From contig DASRFA010000044.1 of NCBI GenBank assembly GCA_035651755.1, positions 1 to 64,000 on the forward strand: 64,000 bases of DNA, given 5' to 3'. The position numbers were made by a program, and so were the translations under genes. Shown here one piece after another: positions 35,202-43,010 of the stretch (the stretch's first letter is position 1; each line of letters starts with the position of its first letter). This DNA comes from DASRFA01 sp035651755. Its GTDB lineage: Bacteria; Desulfobacterota; Binatia; UBA12015. Under the pieces are notes generated by a model, which had not been told where the DNA came from, made no database searches, and saw nothing but the letters and a program-made list of their open reading frames with translations.

Positions 35202-36310
35202 CGGAGCGCTCGATCGTCCACGTCGATCCCGAGCGCGGCTTCAGCGGCGGCGAGACGCAGGTCCTCGCGCTGGCGCGCCGTCTGCGCGACGCGGGCCACG
35301 GAACGCTCGTCGCGTGCCATCCGGGCGGCCCGCTCGCGGAGCGCGCCGCGAGCGCGGGCCTCGAGGTCGCGCCGCTCGCGTGCGCGCGCAGCCACGATCC
35401 CGCCGCGGGCTTCCGGCTGCGCGCGCTCGTGCGCGCGCGCCGGCCCGACGTCGTCCACTTCCACACCGCGCGCGCCTTCTCGCTCGCGCCGTTCGTCCCG
35501 CGCTCGGTCGCGCGGGTCGTCACGCGCCGCATGGACTATCCGCCGCGCGGGGCCGGCGCGTACGTCCGGTGGCTCTACCGGAACGCCGACGCGGTGATCG
35601 CGATCTCGGGCGCGGTGCGCGACGCGCTCGTCGCGCGCGGGGTCGATCCGGCCGCGATCGCCGTCGTCCCGAGCGGTGTCGAGGTCGAGCGCTTCCGGCC
35701 GCCGGAAGGCGCCGCGGTCGCCGCGCGGGCGGAGCTCCGCATCGCGCCCGAAAGGGCGGTGATCGCGGCCGTCGGAAGCCTGCACGCCCGGAAGGGGCAC
35801 GCGATTCTCCTCCGCGCGCTCGCGCGCCTCGCGAGCCGGCGGCTGCGCCCGCTCTGCCTGGTCGCGGGCGCCGGGCCGGAAGGGCAGGGGCTGCTCGACC
35901 TCGCGCGCGACCTCGGGCTCGCCGAGCGCGTCCACTGGCTCGGTCGCCTCGACGACGTGCGGCCGCTCCTGTGGGCGGCCGACGTGGTGGCGATGCCCTC
36001 GCTCGCCGAGGGCCTCGGCGTCGCGGCGATCGAGGCGATGGCCGCCGGTCGAGCGGTCGTCGCGAGCGCCGTCGGCGGGCTCGGCGAGCTCGTCCGCGAT
36101 CGCGTGGACGGGCTTCTCGTCCCGCCCGCCGACGACATCGCCCTCGCCGACGCGCTCGCGCGCTGCCTCGAAGACGGCGAGCTGCGGGACCGGCTCGGGA
36201 AGGCGGCGGTCGCACGCGCCGGCGAGTACTCGGTCGCCGCAATGGCGCGCGGGACGGAGGCGGTGTACGAACGCGTCCGCGAGCGGCGGGCGGAGGGAGC
36301 GCCGCGCTGA
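35198..36310 (+). CDS. GT4-family LPS glycosyltransferase
   Basis: This 370-residue GT-B enzyme starts with GTG overlapping the previous stop (GTGA). The N-terminal Rossmann half contains FSGGETQVLALARRLRDAGH and PDVVHFHTARAFSLAP. The C-terminal half has VGSLHARKGHAILLRAL, WLGRLDDVRPLLWAADVVAMPSLAEGLGVAAIEAMAAGRAVVAS, the EX7E donor-site region of GT4. It is the last glycosyltransferase in the core cluster. Donor and acceptor sugars are unknown. Confidence 0.85.
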   Translation: MTERSIVHVDPERGFSGGETQVLALARRLRDAGHGTLVACHPGGPLAERAASAGLEVAPLACARSHDPAAGFRLRALVRARRPDVVHFHTARAFSLAPFVPRSVARVVTRRMDYPPRGAGAYVRWLYRNADAVIAISGAVRDALVARGVDPAAIAVVPSGVEVERFRPPEGAAVAARAELRIAPERAVIAAVGSLHARKGHAILLRALARLASRRLRPLCLVAGAGPEGQGLLDLARDLGLAERVHWLGRLDDVRPLLWAADVVAMPSLAEGLGVAAIEAMAAGRAVVASAVGGLGELVRDRVDGLLVPPADDIALADALARCLEDGELRDRLGKAAVARAGEYSVAAMARGTEAVYERVRERRAEGAPR

Positions 36311-36351
36311 GAGGCGCACCGTCCGCGCTTTCCGCCGCGGCCGCGACCAGC

Positions 36352-37500
36352 ATGACGACCCGAGCCTCGAGTCCACCGCCACGCGCGCCACGTTCACGCG
36401 CGCCGCGCGCGACCGGCGCGGGTCGCCTGCCGCCCGCGCCCGGTCGGCTCGACGCGCGCGCGCGCGCCGGCCGCGACCGCCTCGCGCGCCTCGTCGCGCG
36501 CTTCCCGCGTGCGCGCGTCCTCGTCGTCGGCGACCTCATGCTCGACCGCTTCATCCGGGGCGACGTCTGGCGGATCTCGCCCGAGGCCCCGGTGCCGGTC
36601 GTGCAGGTGCGCGACGAGGGCGTGCACCCGGGCGGCGCCGGCAACGTCGTCGCCAACCTGGCCGCGCTCTCGGCACGCCCTTCGGTCGTCGGCTGGACCG
36701 GGCGCGACGGCGCAGGCAGCGAGCTGCGGCGCCTGCTCGCGGCGCTCGGCGCGGACGGGTTCGGGCTCGTCGCGGCGCGCGACGCGGTGACGATCGAGAA
36801 GACGCGCATCGTCGCGCACGCGCAGCAGGTCGTCCGGCTCGATCGCGAGCCGGCCGGGCCGGGACCGCGCATCGAGCGCGCTCTCCTCGACCGCGTGCTC
36901 CGGCTCGTCCCGGCTGTCGACGCGGTCGTCGTCTCGGACTACGGGAAGGGCACGGTCTCGCGCGCGCTGCTCGATCGGCTCGCGGAGCTCCGAGAGCGCA
37001 GGCGATTCGTGTACGTCGTGGACCCCAAGCAAGCGAACTTCGATCACTACCGGGGCGCGACGCTCGTGAAGCCGAACGCGCTCGAGGCTCAGGCGGCCTC
37101 CGGCATCGCCATCCGCGACGACGTCGCTCTCGAGGCCGCCGGCGCGCGCCTCCTCGAGCGCTGGCAGAGCGACGCGGTGCTGATCTCGCGCGGCGAGCAC
37201 GGGATGTCGCTCTGCCGCCCCGGCCGTCCGCCGCGTCACTTCCCGACCGCGGCGCGCGAGGTCTTCGACGTGACGGGCGCCGGCGACACCGTGATGGCGG
37301 TCGCCGCGCTCGCCCTCGCGTCCGGCGGGACGCTGGAGGAGGCCGCCTGGCTCGCGAACGTCGCCGCCGGCGTCGTCGTGGGGAAGGTCGGCACGGCGAC
37401 GCTCTCGTCCGCGGAGCTCGTGCACGCGATGGACCTGGCGCTCCTCGAGCGCGCCCCGCTGCCCGACGCGGGCGAGGTGCGCGGCGGACGGTCGCGATGA
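36352..37500 (+). CDS. rfaE1: RfaE1/HldE kinase domain, D-glycero-beta-D-manno-heptose-7-phosphate kinase
   Basis: The product has 382 residues. After about 45 basic, Pro-rich residues comes a PfkB-type kinase with VLVVGDLMLDRFIRGDVWRISPEAPVPVVQV, HPGGAGNVVANLAALSA, VVSDYGKGTVS, VYVVDPKQANFDHYRGATLVKPNALEAQ and the anion hole FDVTGAGDTVMA. This is the HldE N-terminal half as a separate protein. The adenylyltransferase half is a separate gene on the opposite strand at 42379-42951. It makes heptose bisphosphate for ADP-heptose. ATGA overlap with yicC. Confidence 0.92.
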   Translation: MTTRASSPPPRAPRSRAPRATGAGRLPPAPGRLDARARAGRDRLARLVARFPRARVLVVGDLMLDRFIRGDVWRISPEAPVPVVQVRDEGVHPGGAGNVVANLAALSARPSVVGWTGRDGAGSELRRLLAALGADGFGLVAARDAVTIEKTRIVAHAQQVVRLDREPAGPGPRIERALLDRVLRLVPAVDAVVVSDYGKGTVSRALLDRLAELRERRRFVYVVDPKQANFDHYRGATLVKPNALEAQAASGIAIRDDVALEAAGARLLERWQSDAVLISRGEHGMSLCRPGRPPRHFPTAAREVFDVTGAGDTVMAVAALALASGGTLEEAAWLANVAAGVVVGKVGTATLSSAELVHAMDLALLERAPLPDAGEVRGGRSR

Positions 37501-38375
37501 AGAGCATGACGGGGTTCGGGGCGGGCGCCGTCGCCGTGGCGGACGGGCGGATCGTCGTCGAGGTGCGGAGCGTGAACGCGCGCTTCCTCGACCTCAAGCT
37601 CGCGCTGCCGCGCGAGTATCAGGCGGCGGAGGGCGAGTTCCGCGAGATGCTGCAGGCGGCGATCGAGCGCGGGCGCGTCGACGTATCGGTGCGCCGAGAG
37701 GCGGGGAAGCGCGGGCGGCCGAAGCTCGAGGTCGATCTCGACCTCGCGCGCGCGCATGCCGACGCCTGGCGATCGGTGCAGCGCGCGCTCGGACTCGGCG
37801 GAAACGTCGACCTCCTCCTCCTGCGCGCGAGCGCGGGCGACATCGTGCGCGCCGTCGAGCCCGGTGCCGATCCCGCGCGCGACCTGCCGGCGCTCCGGCG
37901 CGCGCTGAAGCGCGCGCTCGAGGCGCACGTCCGCGATCGCGCGCGCGAGGGCGCGCATCTGAAGGCCGACATGGAGCGCCGGCTGCGGGCGCTCGACGGC
38001 GTGCGGCGCGAGTGCGAGCGGCACGGCGGCGACATGCGCGAGATCCTGACCGAACGCCTCACGAACCGGATCGCCGGCCTGCTCGGATCGGCGGCTCCGG
38101 ACCCCGGGCGCATCCTCCAGGAGGTGGTGATCGCGCTCGAGCGGAGCGACTTCAGCGAGGAGCTGACGCGGCTCGCGAGCCACGTGCAGGCATTTCGGCG
38201 GCTCCTCCGCGAGCGCTCCGCGGTCGGGAAGCGCATCGAGTTCCTGCTGCAGGAGATGCTGCGCGAGGTGAACACGGTCGGCTCGAAGGCGAATCACCTC
38301 GCGGTGACGGAGGCCGTCCTGGTCGCGAAGGGGGAGCTCGAGAAGCTCCGCGAGCAGGCGGCGAACGTCGAATGA
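37497..38375 (+). CDS. yicC: YicC/YloC-family endoribonuclease
   Basis: The product has 292 residues, the family's usual length. It starts MKSMTGFGAGAVAV and continues VEVRSVNARFLDLKLALPREYQ. The C-terminal DUF1732 segment is IEFLLQEMLREVNTVGSKANHLAVTEAVLVAKGELEKLREQAANVE, which is strongly conserved. The family acts in RNA turnover as an endoribonuclease. It is commonly followed by gmk, as here, with a 4-bp overlap. Confidence 0.93.
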   Translation: MKSMTGFGAGAVAVADGRIVVEVRSVNARFLDLKLALPREYQAAEGEFREMLQAAIERGRVDVSVRREAGKRGRPKLEVDLDLARAHADAWRSVQRALGLGGNVDLLLLRASAGDIVRAVEPGADPARDLPALRRALKRALEAHVRDRAREGAHLKADMERRLRALDGVRRECERHGGDMREILTERLTNRIAGLLGSAAPDPGRILQEVVIALERSDFSEELTRLASHVQAFRRLLRERSAVGKRIEFLLQEMLREVNTVGSKANHLAVTEAVLVAKGELEKLREQAANVE

Positions 38376-38992
38376 GCGCGCCGCTGCCCGAGGCCGGGAC
38401 CCGCCGGCGCGGCATCCTCTTCGTGGTGTCGGCGCCCTCGGGCGCCGGGAAGACCACGCTCACCAAGGCGGCGCTCGCCGCCTTTCCGGACCTCGCCCTG
38501 TCGGTCTCCTGCACGACGCGACCGCCGCGCGTCGGCGAGATCGACGGGCGCGACTACTTCTTCGTGGATCGCGGCGAGTTCGAGCGCCGCCGCGACGCCG
38601 GCGAGTTCGTCGAGTGGGCCGAGGTCTTCGACCACTCGTACGCGACCCCGCGCGCCCCGCTCGACGGCGCGATCGCCGCCGGCCACGACGTCCTCCTCGA
38701 CGTCGACATCCAGGGCGCGCGCTCGATCAAGCAGGCGTACCCGGAGGACGCGGTCGGGATCTTCGTCGTGCCGCCGTCGCTCGACGACCTGGAAGCGCGC
38801 CTCCGCGCTCGTGGCACGGACCGCGAGGACCAGATCCGCCGCCGCCTCGATCGCGCCCGCCTGGAGCTGTCCGAGCTCTCCGAGCCGGGCGTCTACGACT
38901 ACCGGATCGTGAACCGCATCCTCGCCGACGCGTCGTCCGCCCTCCAATCGATCATCATCGCCGAGCGCCACCGCAACGCGCGCGTCGCGTGA
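38372..38992 (+). CDS. gmk: Guanylate kinase
   Basis: This 206-residue enzyme phosphorylates GMP to GDP. The P-loop is SAPSGAGKTTLTKA. The GMP-binding region SVSCTTRPPRVGEIDGRDYFFVDRGEFERR, then GEFVEWAEVFDHSYATPR and LLDVDIQGARSIKQ, are diagnostic. rpoZ often follows gmk, but no omega subunit is found in the 425 bp after it. Confidence 0.96.
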   Translation: MSAPLPEAGTRRRGILFVVSAPSGAGKTTLTKAALAAFPDLALSVSCTTRPPRVGEIDGRDYFFVDRGEFERRRDAGEFVEWAEVFDHSYATPRAPLDGAIAAGHDVLLDVDIQGARSIKQAYPEDAVGIFVVPPSLDDLEARLRARGTDREDQIRRRLDRARLELSELSEPGVYDYRIVNRILADASSALQSIIIAERHRNARVA

Positions 38993-39094
38993 CCGCCGGA
39001 GCGCTTCCGTTGCCTGCTGCGGCGACGTCGCTGCGCGGGCGGGTCGGTACGTGTACGAGCCCGGCGACTCCTGTCGGAGGCGGGTCATCGAACG

Positions 39095-39130
39095 AGGGCC
39101 CCATTCCCCGCGGGCTCGCTTCGCTCGCGG
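39095..39130 (+). repeat. Short dispersed GC-rich repeat, copy A
   Basis: AGGGCCCCATTCCCCG followed shortly by CTCGCTTCGCTCG. The same two blocks, with a few changes, recur at 60254-60285. The second block is nearly self-complementary and can form a hairpin. Confidence 0.5.
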
Positions 39131-39378
39131 CACCGCGTTTCCACGTAACGGCTTGCTGCCGTAGCGCCGCGCGGCGAGCCGCGCGCGCGGCCACCGGCGC
39201 CGTCGCGCGAACGACGACGCCGGCTCGCGCGCCGCTGCCGCCGCTCGCCGACGTAGCCGCAGGCCCGCTCACGCCGACGTCTCGGCCGCCGGCTCGCTTC
39301 GGGGACGCTTCGGACGCGCTCCGACGTCGGCTCCGCCACGGCGGTCGCCACGGAGCGCGCGGCCGGCGGCGGCCGCGC

Positions 39379-39407
39379 TTGCGACCGCGGGTCGTCGGCC
39401 CTACCTT
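39379..39407 (+). promoter_or_regulatory. Predicted promoter of rel
   Basis: TTGCGA (39379-39384), 17-bp spacer, TACCTT (39402-39407), with only 10 bases to the GTG at 39418. No ribosome binding site fits in that space. Confidence 0.42.
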
Positions 39408-39417
39408 TGCGAGCAGA

Positions 39418-41562
39418 GTGCGCGTCGACGAGCTGTGCAAGAAGGTGACGGACTACCTGCCGGCCGCGCCGGTCGAGGTGATCAAGCGCGCCTACGAGTT
39501 CTCGGCCGAGAAGCACAAGAACCAGAAGCGCGCGACGGGCGAGCCCTACGTGTCGCATCCGGTCGAGGTCGCGCACATCATCGCCGACCTGAAGCTCGAC
39601 GTGCCGAGCGTCGCCACCGGGCTTCTCCACGACACCGTCGAGGACACGCTCACGACGCTCGGCCAGCTCGAGGCGATCTTCGGAACCGAGATCGCGAACC
39701 TCGTCGACGGCGTCACGAAGATCAGCCAGATCAACTTCACGAGCCGCGAGGAGCACCAGGCCGAGAACTTCCGGAAGATGATCCTGGCGATGGCGCGCGA
39801 CATTCGCGTCATCCTCATCAAGCTCGCCGACCGCACCCACAACATGCGGACGCTCGCCGGCTTGACGCAGCTGAAGCAGGAGTCGGTCGCGCAGGAGACG
39901 CTCGACATCTACGCGCCGCTCGCGCACCGCCTCGGCATCTACTGGATGAAGAGCGAGATGGAGGACTCGGCGCTCCGCGCCCTCCATCCGGAGGTCTACT
40001 ACCAGCTGAAGCGCGCGGTCGCGAAGAAGAAGGCCGAGCGCGAAAAGTACATCCGCGACGTCCAGGCGATCCTGCAGAAGCAGTTCGAGGAAGCCGAGAT
40101 CGACTGCGCGATCGCCGGCCGGCCGAAGCACTTCTACTCGATCTACCAGAAGATGCGCAGCCAGAACCTGCTCTACGAGCAGGTGAACGACCTCGTCGCG
40201 TTCCGCATTCTGGTCGACTCCGCGCGCGAGTGCTACGAGGCGCTCGGCGTCGTCCACCAGAACTGGAAGCCGGTCCCGGGGCGCTTCAAGGACTACATCG
40301 CGCTCCCCAAGGCGAACATGTACCAGTCGCTGCACACGACCGTCATCGGTCCGCGCGGCGAGCGCATCGAGGTGCAGATCCGGACGCACGAGATGCATCG
40401 CATCGCGGAAGAGGGCGTCGCCGCGCACTGGAAGTACAAGGGCGGCTCCGGGATCGACCTCGAGGACGTGCAGCGTTTCCAGTGGCTGCGCCAGATGCTC
40501 GAGTGGCAGCAGCAGGTGAAGGACCCGCACGAGTTCCTCCACGGCTTCAAGGAGGACCTGTTCCCGGACGAGGTCTACGTCTTCACGCCGAAGGGCGACC
40601 TCCTGAACTTCCCGCAGGGCGCCACCGTGATCGACTTCGCGTACCGCATCCACACGCAGGTCGGGCACCAGTGCACGGGCGCGCGCGTCGGCGGCCGCCT
40701 CGTGCCGCTTCGCTACGCCCTCCAGAGCGGCGACACGATCGAGATCATCACCACCCAGAAGCAGACCCCGAGCCGCGACTGGCTGAAGATCGTCAAGACC
40801 CCCCGCGCCAAGGAGAAGATCCGCGCGTGGATCAAGACCCAGCAGGCGACCCGCAGCCACGAGGTCGGCCGCGAGATCCTGGCGCGCGACTTCGCGCGCC
40901 ACGGCCTCGACCTCACGCGCATGCAGCGCGACGGGACGCTCGAGAAGATCGCGTACCAGCTGGGCGCGCGGAACTTCGAGACGCTCGTCGCCGACGTCGG
41001 CTACGGGAAGCTCACCGCGCGCCAGGTGATCGAGGCGGTCGCGCCGGACGCCGCCGAGCGCGACGGTTCGGAGCGCGAGAGCGCGTTCCAGCGCCTCTTC
41101 CGGAAGGTCGCGCGCCGGCCCGGCACGGGGATCCGCGTGAGCGGAATCGACGACGTGCTGGTCCGCTTCGCGCGCTGCTGCGACCCGCTTCCCGGTGAGC
41201 GCATCACGGGCTTCATCACGCGGGGCCGCGGCGTCGCCGTGCACGCGATGGACTGCGTCAAGGTGCTGGAGGCGGATCCGCAGCGCCGCGTCGACTGCGT
41301 CTGGGACTCGACGACGCAGTCTCCGCGCCCGGTCCGCCTCGAAGTGATGAGCGTCGACGAGCCGGGCCAGCTCGCGGGCATCTCGCGCGCGATCGCCCAG
41401 AGCGGGATCAACATCACCAAGGCGGAGGCGCGCAGCATCCCGGACCGGAAGGCGCTCCACACCTTCGAGGTCATGGTCGGCCACGCCGACGACCTGACGC
41501 GCCTCATGCGGAGCCTGACCCGCGTCCGCGGCGTCATGCGCGTCGAGCGCCTGCGCGCCTGA
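39418..41562 (+). CDS. rel: Bifunctional (p)ppGpp synthetase/hydrolase (Rel/SpoT type)
   Basis: The product has 714 residues from GTG. The hydrolase HD domain is intact (LLHDTVEDT, His71 Asp72 Glu75 Asp76). The synthetase domain has RPKHFYSIYQKM, DLVAFRILV and GRFKDYIALPKANMYQSLHTTV. RFKD (289-292) is the form found in bifunctional enzymes rather than RelA-only ones. A TGS domain (about 380-445) and a C-terminal ACT domain (about 640-714, VDEPGQLAGISRAIAQSGINI) follow. It controls the stringent response. Confidence 0.96.
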   Translation: MRVDELCKKVTDYLPAAPVEVIKRAYEFSAEKHKNQKRATGEPYVSHPVEVAHIIADLKLDVPSVATGLLHDTVEDTLTTLGQLEAIFGTEIANLVDGVTKISQINFTSREEHQAENFRKMILAMARDIRVILIKLADRTHNMRTLAGLTQLKQESVAQETLDIYAPLAHRLGIYWMKSEMEDSALRALHPEVYYQLKRAVAKKKAEREKYIRDVQAILQKQFEEAEIDCAIAGRPKHFYSIYQKMRSQNLLYEQVNDLVAFRILVDSARECYEALGVVHQNWKPVPGRFKDYIALPKANMYQSLHTTVIGPRGERIEVQIRTHEMHRIAEEGVAAHWKYKGGSGIDLEDVQRFQWLRQMLEWQQQVKDPHEFLHGFKEDLFPDEVYVFTPKGDLLNFPQGATVIDFAYRIHTQVGHQCTGARVGGRLVPLRYALQSGDTIEIITTQKQTPSRDWLKIVKTPRAKEKIRAWIKTQQATRSHEVGREILARDFARHGLDLTRMQRDGTLEKIAYQLGARNFETLVADVGYGKLTARQVIEAVAPDAAERDGSERESAFQRLFRKVARRPGTGIRVSGIDDVLVRFARCCDPLPGERITGFITRGRGVAVHAMDCVKVLEADPQRRVDCVWDSTTQSPRPVRLEVMSVDEPGQLAGISRAIAQSGINITKAEARSIPDRKALHTFEVMVGHADDLTRLMRSLTRVRGVMRVERLRA

Positions 41563-41644
41563 CGCAGGTGAGGCCGACGAGCGACTCCGGCCGCGGTGGC
41601 GCTCGAGGGCACGTAGGAATCGTTCGACGGCGACGGAGGCAGCG

Positions 41645-42049
41645 ATGGAGGAACGCCGAGCGGAGGCGATCGCGAGCGAGGGAGCGCCGAAGGCGATCGG
41701 CCCGTATTCGCAGGCGATCGCGCACGGCGACGACGTCTTCTGCTCCGGCCAGATCGGGCTCGATCCCCGGACCGGCGAGCTCGTCCCGGGCGGAACCGTC
41801 GCGGAGGCCCGTCGCGCCCTCGCGAACCTGACCGCCGTCCTGCAGGCGGCCGGCTGCGACACCCGCGACGTCGTCCGGACGACGCTCTACCTGGTCGACC
41901 TCTCCGACTTCGCCGCGGTGAACGCGGTCTACCAGGAGGCATTCGCGTCGCCGTACCCCGCACGCGTCACCGTCGGGGTCGCGTCCCTGCCCCGCGGCGC
42001 GCGGTTGGAGATCGACGCAGTGGCCCGCCGCTCGCGGACGGCCAGCTGA
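41645..42049 (+). CDS. ridA: RidA, enamine/imine deaminase
   Basis: The product has 134 residues. GPYSQAIAHGDDVFCSGQIGLDP, then EARRALANLTAVLQAAGC, DVVRTTLYLVDLSDFAAVNAVYQEAF and PARVTVGVASLPRGARLEIDAVA give the full RidA (YjgF/YER057c) pattern, including the Arg (in PARVTV) and Glu (in ARLEID) of the active site. It hydrolyses reactive 2-aminoacrylate-type intermediates. GGAGG lies just before the ATG. It probably follows rel in one transcript. Confidence 0.94.
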   Translation: MEERRAEAIASEGAPKAIGPYSQAIAHGDDVFCSGQIGLDPRTGELVPGGTVAEARRALANLTAVLQAAGCDTRDVVRTTLYLVDLSDFAAVNAVYQEAFASPYPARVTVGVASLPRGARLEIDAVARRSRTAS

Positions 42050-42097
42050 CCCCCGCCGGCCCGGCAAACGGGGGCGCGACGGCCCAGCCGGGTCGTC

Positions 42098-42126
42098 TTT
42101 ACAACCCGCCGGTCGACCGTTAGCTA
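42098..42126 (+). promoter_or_regulatory. Predicted promoter of rpmB
   Basis: TTTACA (42098-42103), 17-bp spacer, TAGCTA (42121-42126). It would give a leader of about 60 bases with GGGAG upstream of the ATG at 42195, so rpmB is led, unlike several other genes here. Confidence 0.42.
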
Positions 42127-42194
42127 GCCGGCGCAACAGCCGGTCGCCGAACGCCCCGCTGCCGCGGAGCTCGGTACCGCATCGGGAGTCCTCA

Positions 42195-42422
42195 ATGGCG
42201 CGCGCGTGCGAGATGTGTGGCAAGACCCGCTCGGTGGGTCACAACGTGAGCCACGCGAACAACAAGACGAAGCGCGTCTGGCAGCCGAATCTCCAGGTCG
42301 TCCGCGCCAACGTCGCGGGGACCGTCCGCCGGATGCTCGTCTGCACGCGCTGCCTGCGTTCCGGGCGGGTCGCGAAGGTCACCGGCTCCCGGCCCGCGAC
42401 GGCGCGCCGCGCGACCGCTTGA
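42195..42422 (+). CDS. rpmB: Ribosomal protein bL28
   Basis: The product has 75 residues and starts MARACEMCGKTRSVGHNVSHANNKTKRVW, the L28 N-terminus. Cys5 and Cys8 (CEMC) plus Cys50 and Cys53 (CTRC) form the zinc-binding (C+) version. Large ribosomal subunit protein. Its last 44 bp overlap the end of the convergent heptose adenylyltransferase gene. Confidence 0.95.
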   Translation: MARACEMCGKTRSVGHNVSHANNKTKRVWQPNLQVVRANVAGTVRRMLVCTRCLRSGRVAKVTGSRPATARRATA

Positions 42423-42951
42423 CGGCCGCCTTCCGAGCCGGCTCGACCGCCGCACCGCCGCGCGAGCGCTCCACGAGCCGCGTCGTCGACTGACCCCGGA
42501 CGATCGGCACGCGGACCACGCGCCCGCCGCGCTCGCGGACGACGTCGCTTCCGACGATCTCGTCCTCGCCCCAGTCGGCGCCCTTCACGAGCACGTCGGG
42601 CTCGAGGGCACGGATCTCCGCGATCGGCGTGTCGGCGTCGAACACGAGCACGTGGTCCACCGACGCGAGCGCCGCCAGCACCTCGGCGCGCGCCGCCGCC
42701 GTCTGGACCGGGCGCCCGGGACCTTTCAGGCGCCGCACCGAGCGGTCCGCGTTCAGCGCGACGGCGAGCTCGTCGCCCGCGGCGCGCGCCGCCGCGAGAT
42801 AGCGCACGTGCCCCGGGTGCAGGAGATCGAAGCAGCCGTTCGTGAAGACGAACGTCCGTCCTGCCCGGCGCGCGCGCAGGCGCCGCCGGCGGATCGCCGC
42901 GAGCGACCCGATCTTCTCGAGGTAGGAAGCGGCGCGTCCGGGCGATCGCAC
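42379..42951 (-). CDS. rfaE2: RfaE2/HldE adenylyltransferase domain, heptose-1-phosphate adenylyltransferase
   Basis: The product has 190 residues from GTG. FTNGCFDLLHPGHVRYLAAARAAGD holds the HxGH nucleotidyltransferase motif. VDHVLVFDADTPIAEIRALEPDVLVKGADWGEDEIVGSDVV and the GGRVVRVPIVRGQSTTRL end are typical of RfaE domain II. It makes ADP-D-glycero-beta-D-manno-heptose for the heptosyltransferase at 30996. A basic tail of about 25 residues overlaps rpmB tail to tail. Confidence 0.93.
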   Translation of the reverse strand: MRSPGRAASYLEKIGSLAAIRRRRLRARRAGRTFVFTNGCFDLLHPGHVRYLAAARAAGDELAVALNADRSVRRLKGPGRPVQTAAARAEVLAALASVDHVLVFDADTPIAEIRALEPDVLVKGADWGEDEIVGSDVVRERGGRVVRVPIVRGQSTTRLVERSRGGAAVEPARKAAVKRSRGAPSRAGSR

Positions 42952-42959
42952 GGCCGCGT

Positions 42960-42988
42960 CTCATAGCGCGATTGAGGCGCCCCCGCAG
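42960..42988 (-). promoter_or_regulatory. Predicted promoter of rfaE2
   Basis: On the minus strand CTGCGG (42983-42988), 17 bp, TATGAG (42960-42965), then 8 bases to the GTG at 42951. It overlaps the divergent pgi promoter. Confidence 0.42.
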
Positions 42989-43001
42989 CGGGTGCTAGGA
43001 C
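42972..43001 (+). promoter_or_regulatory. Predicted promoter of pgi
   Basis: TTGAGG (42972-42977), 18-bp spacer, TAGGAC (42996-43001) within TGCTAGGAC, 9 bases before the ATG at 43011. The site shares sequence with the rfaE2 promoter on the other strand. Confidence 0.42.
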
Positions 43002-43010
43002 GCCGGTCGC

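Larger units (their letters stand above)
38993..39417. other. 425-bp intergenic region before rel
   Basis: No gene is supported. It contains a short repeat (39095-39130) related to one at 60254-60285, a small hairpin (ACGGC-TTGCT-GCCGT, about 39147-39161) and a predicted promoter at its right end. An open frame in the rel phase runs through but has no coding character before the GTG at 39418. Confidence 0.6.

Noticed and set aside
38614..39417. In-frame extension of rel into gmk and the gap before it
   Set aside because: No Rel homology before residue 1 at 39418, and it would overlap gmk in another frame.
38993..39417. Possible rpoZ (omega subunit) after gmk
   Set aside because: Looked for the usual small helical protein with an Arg/Val start; none of the frames fits.
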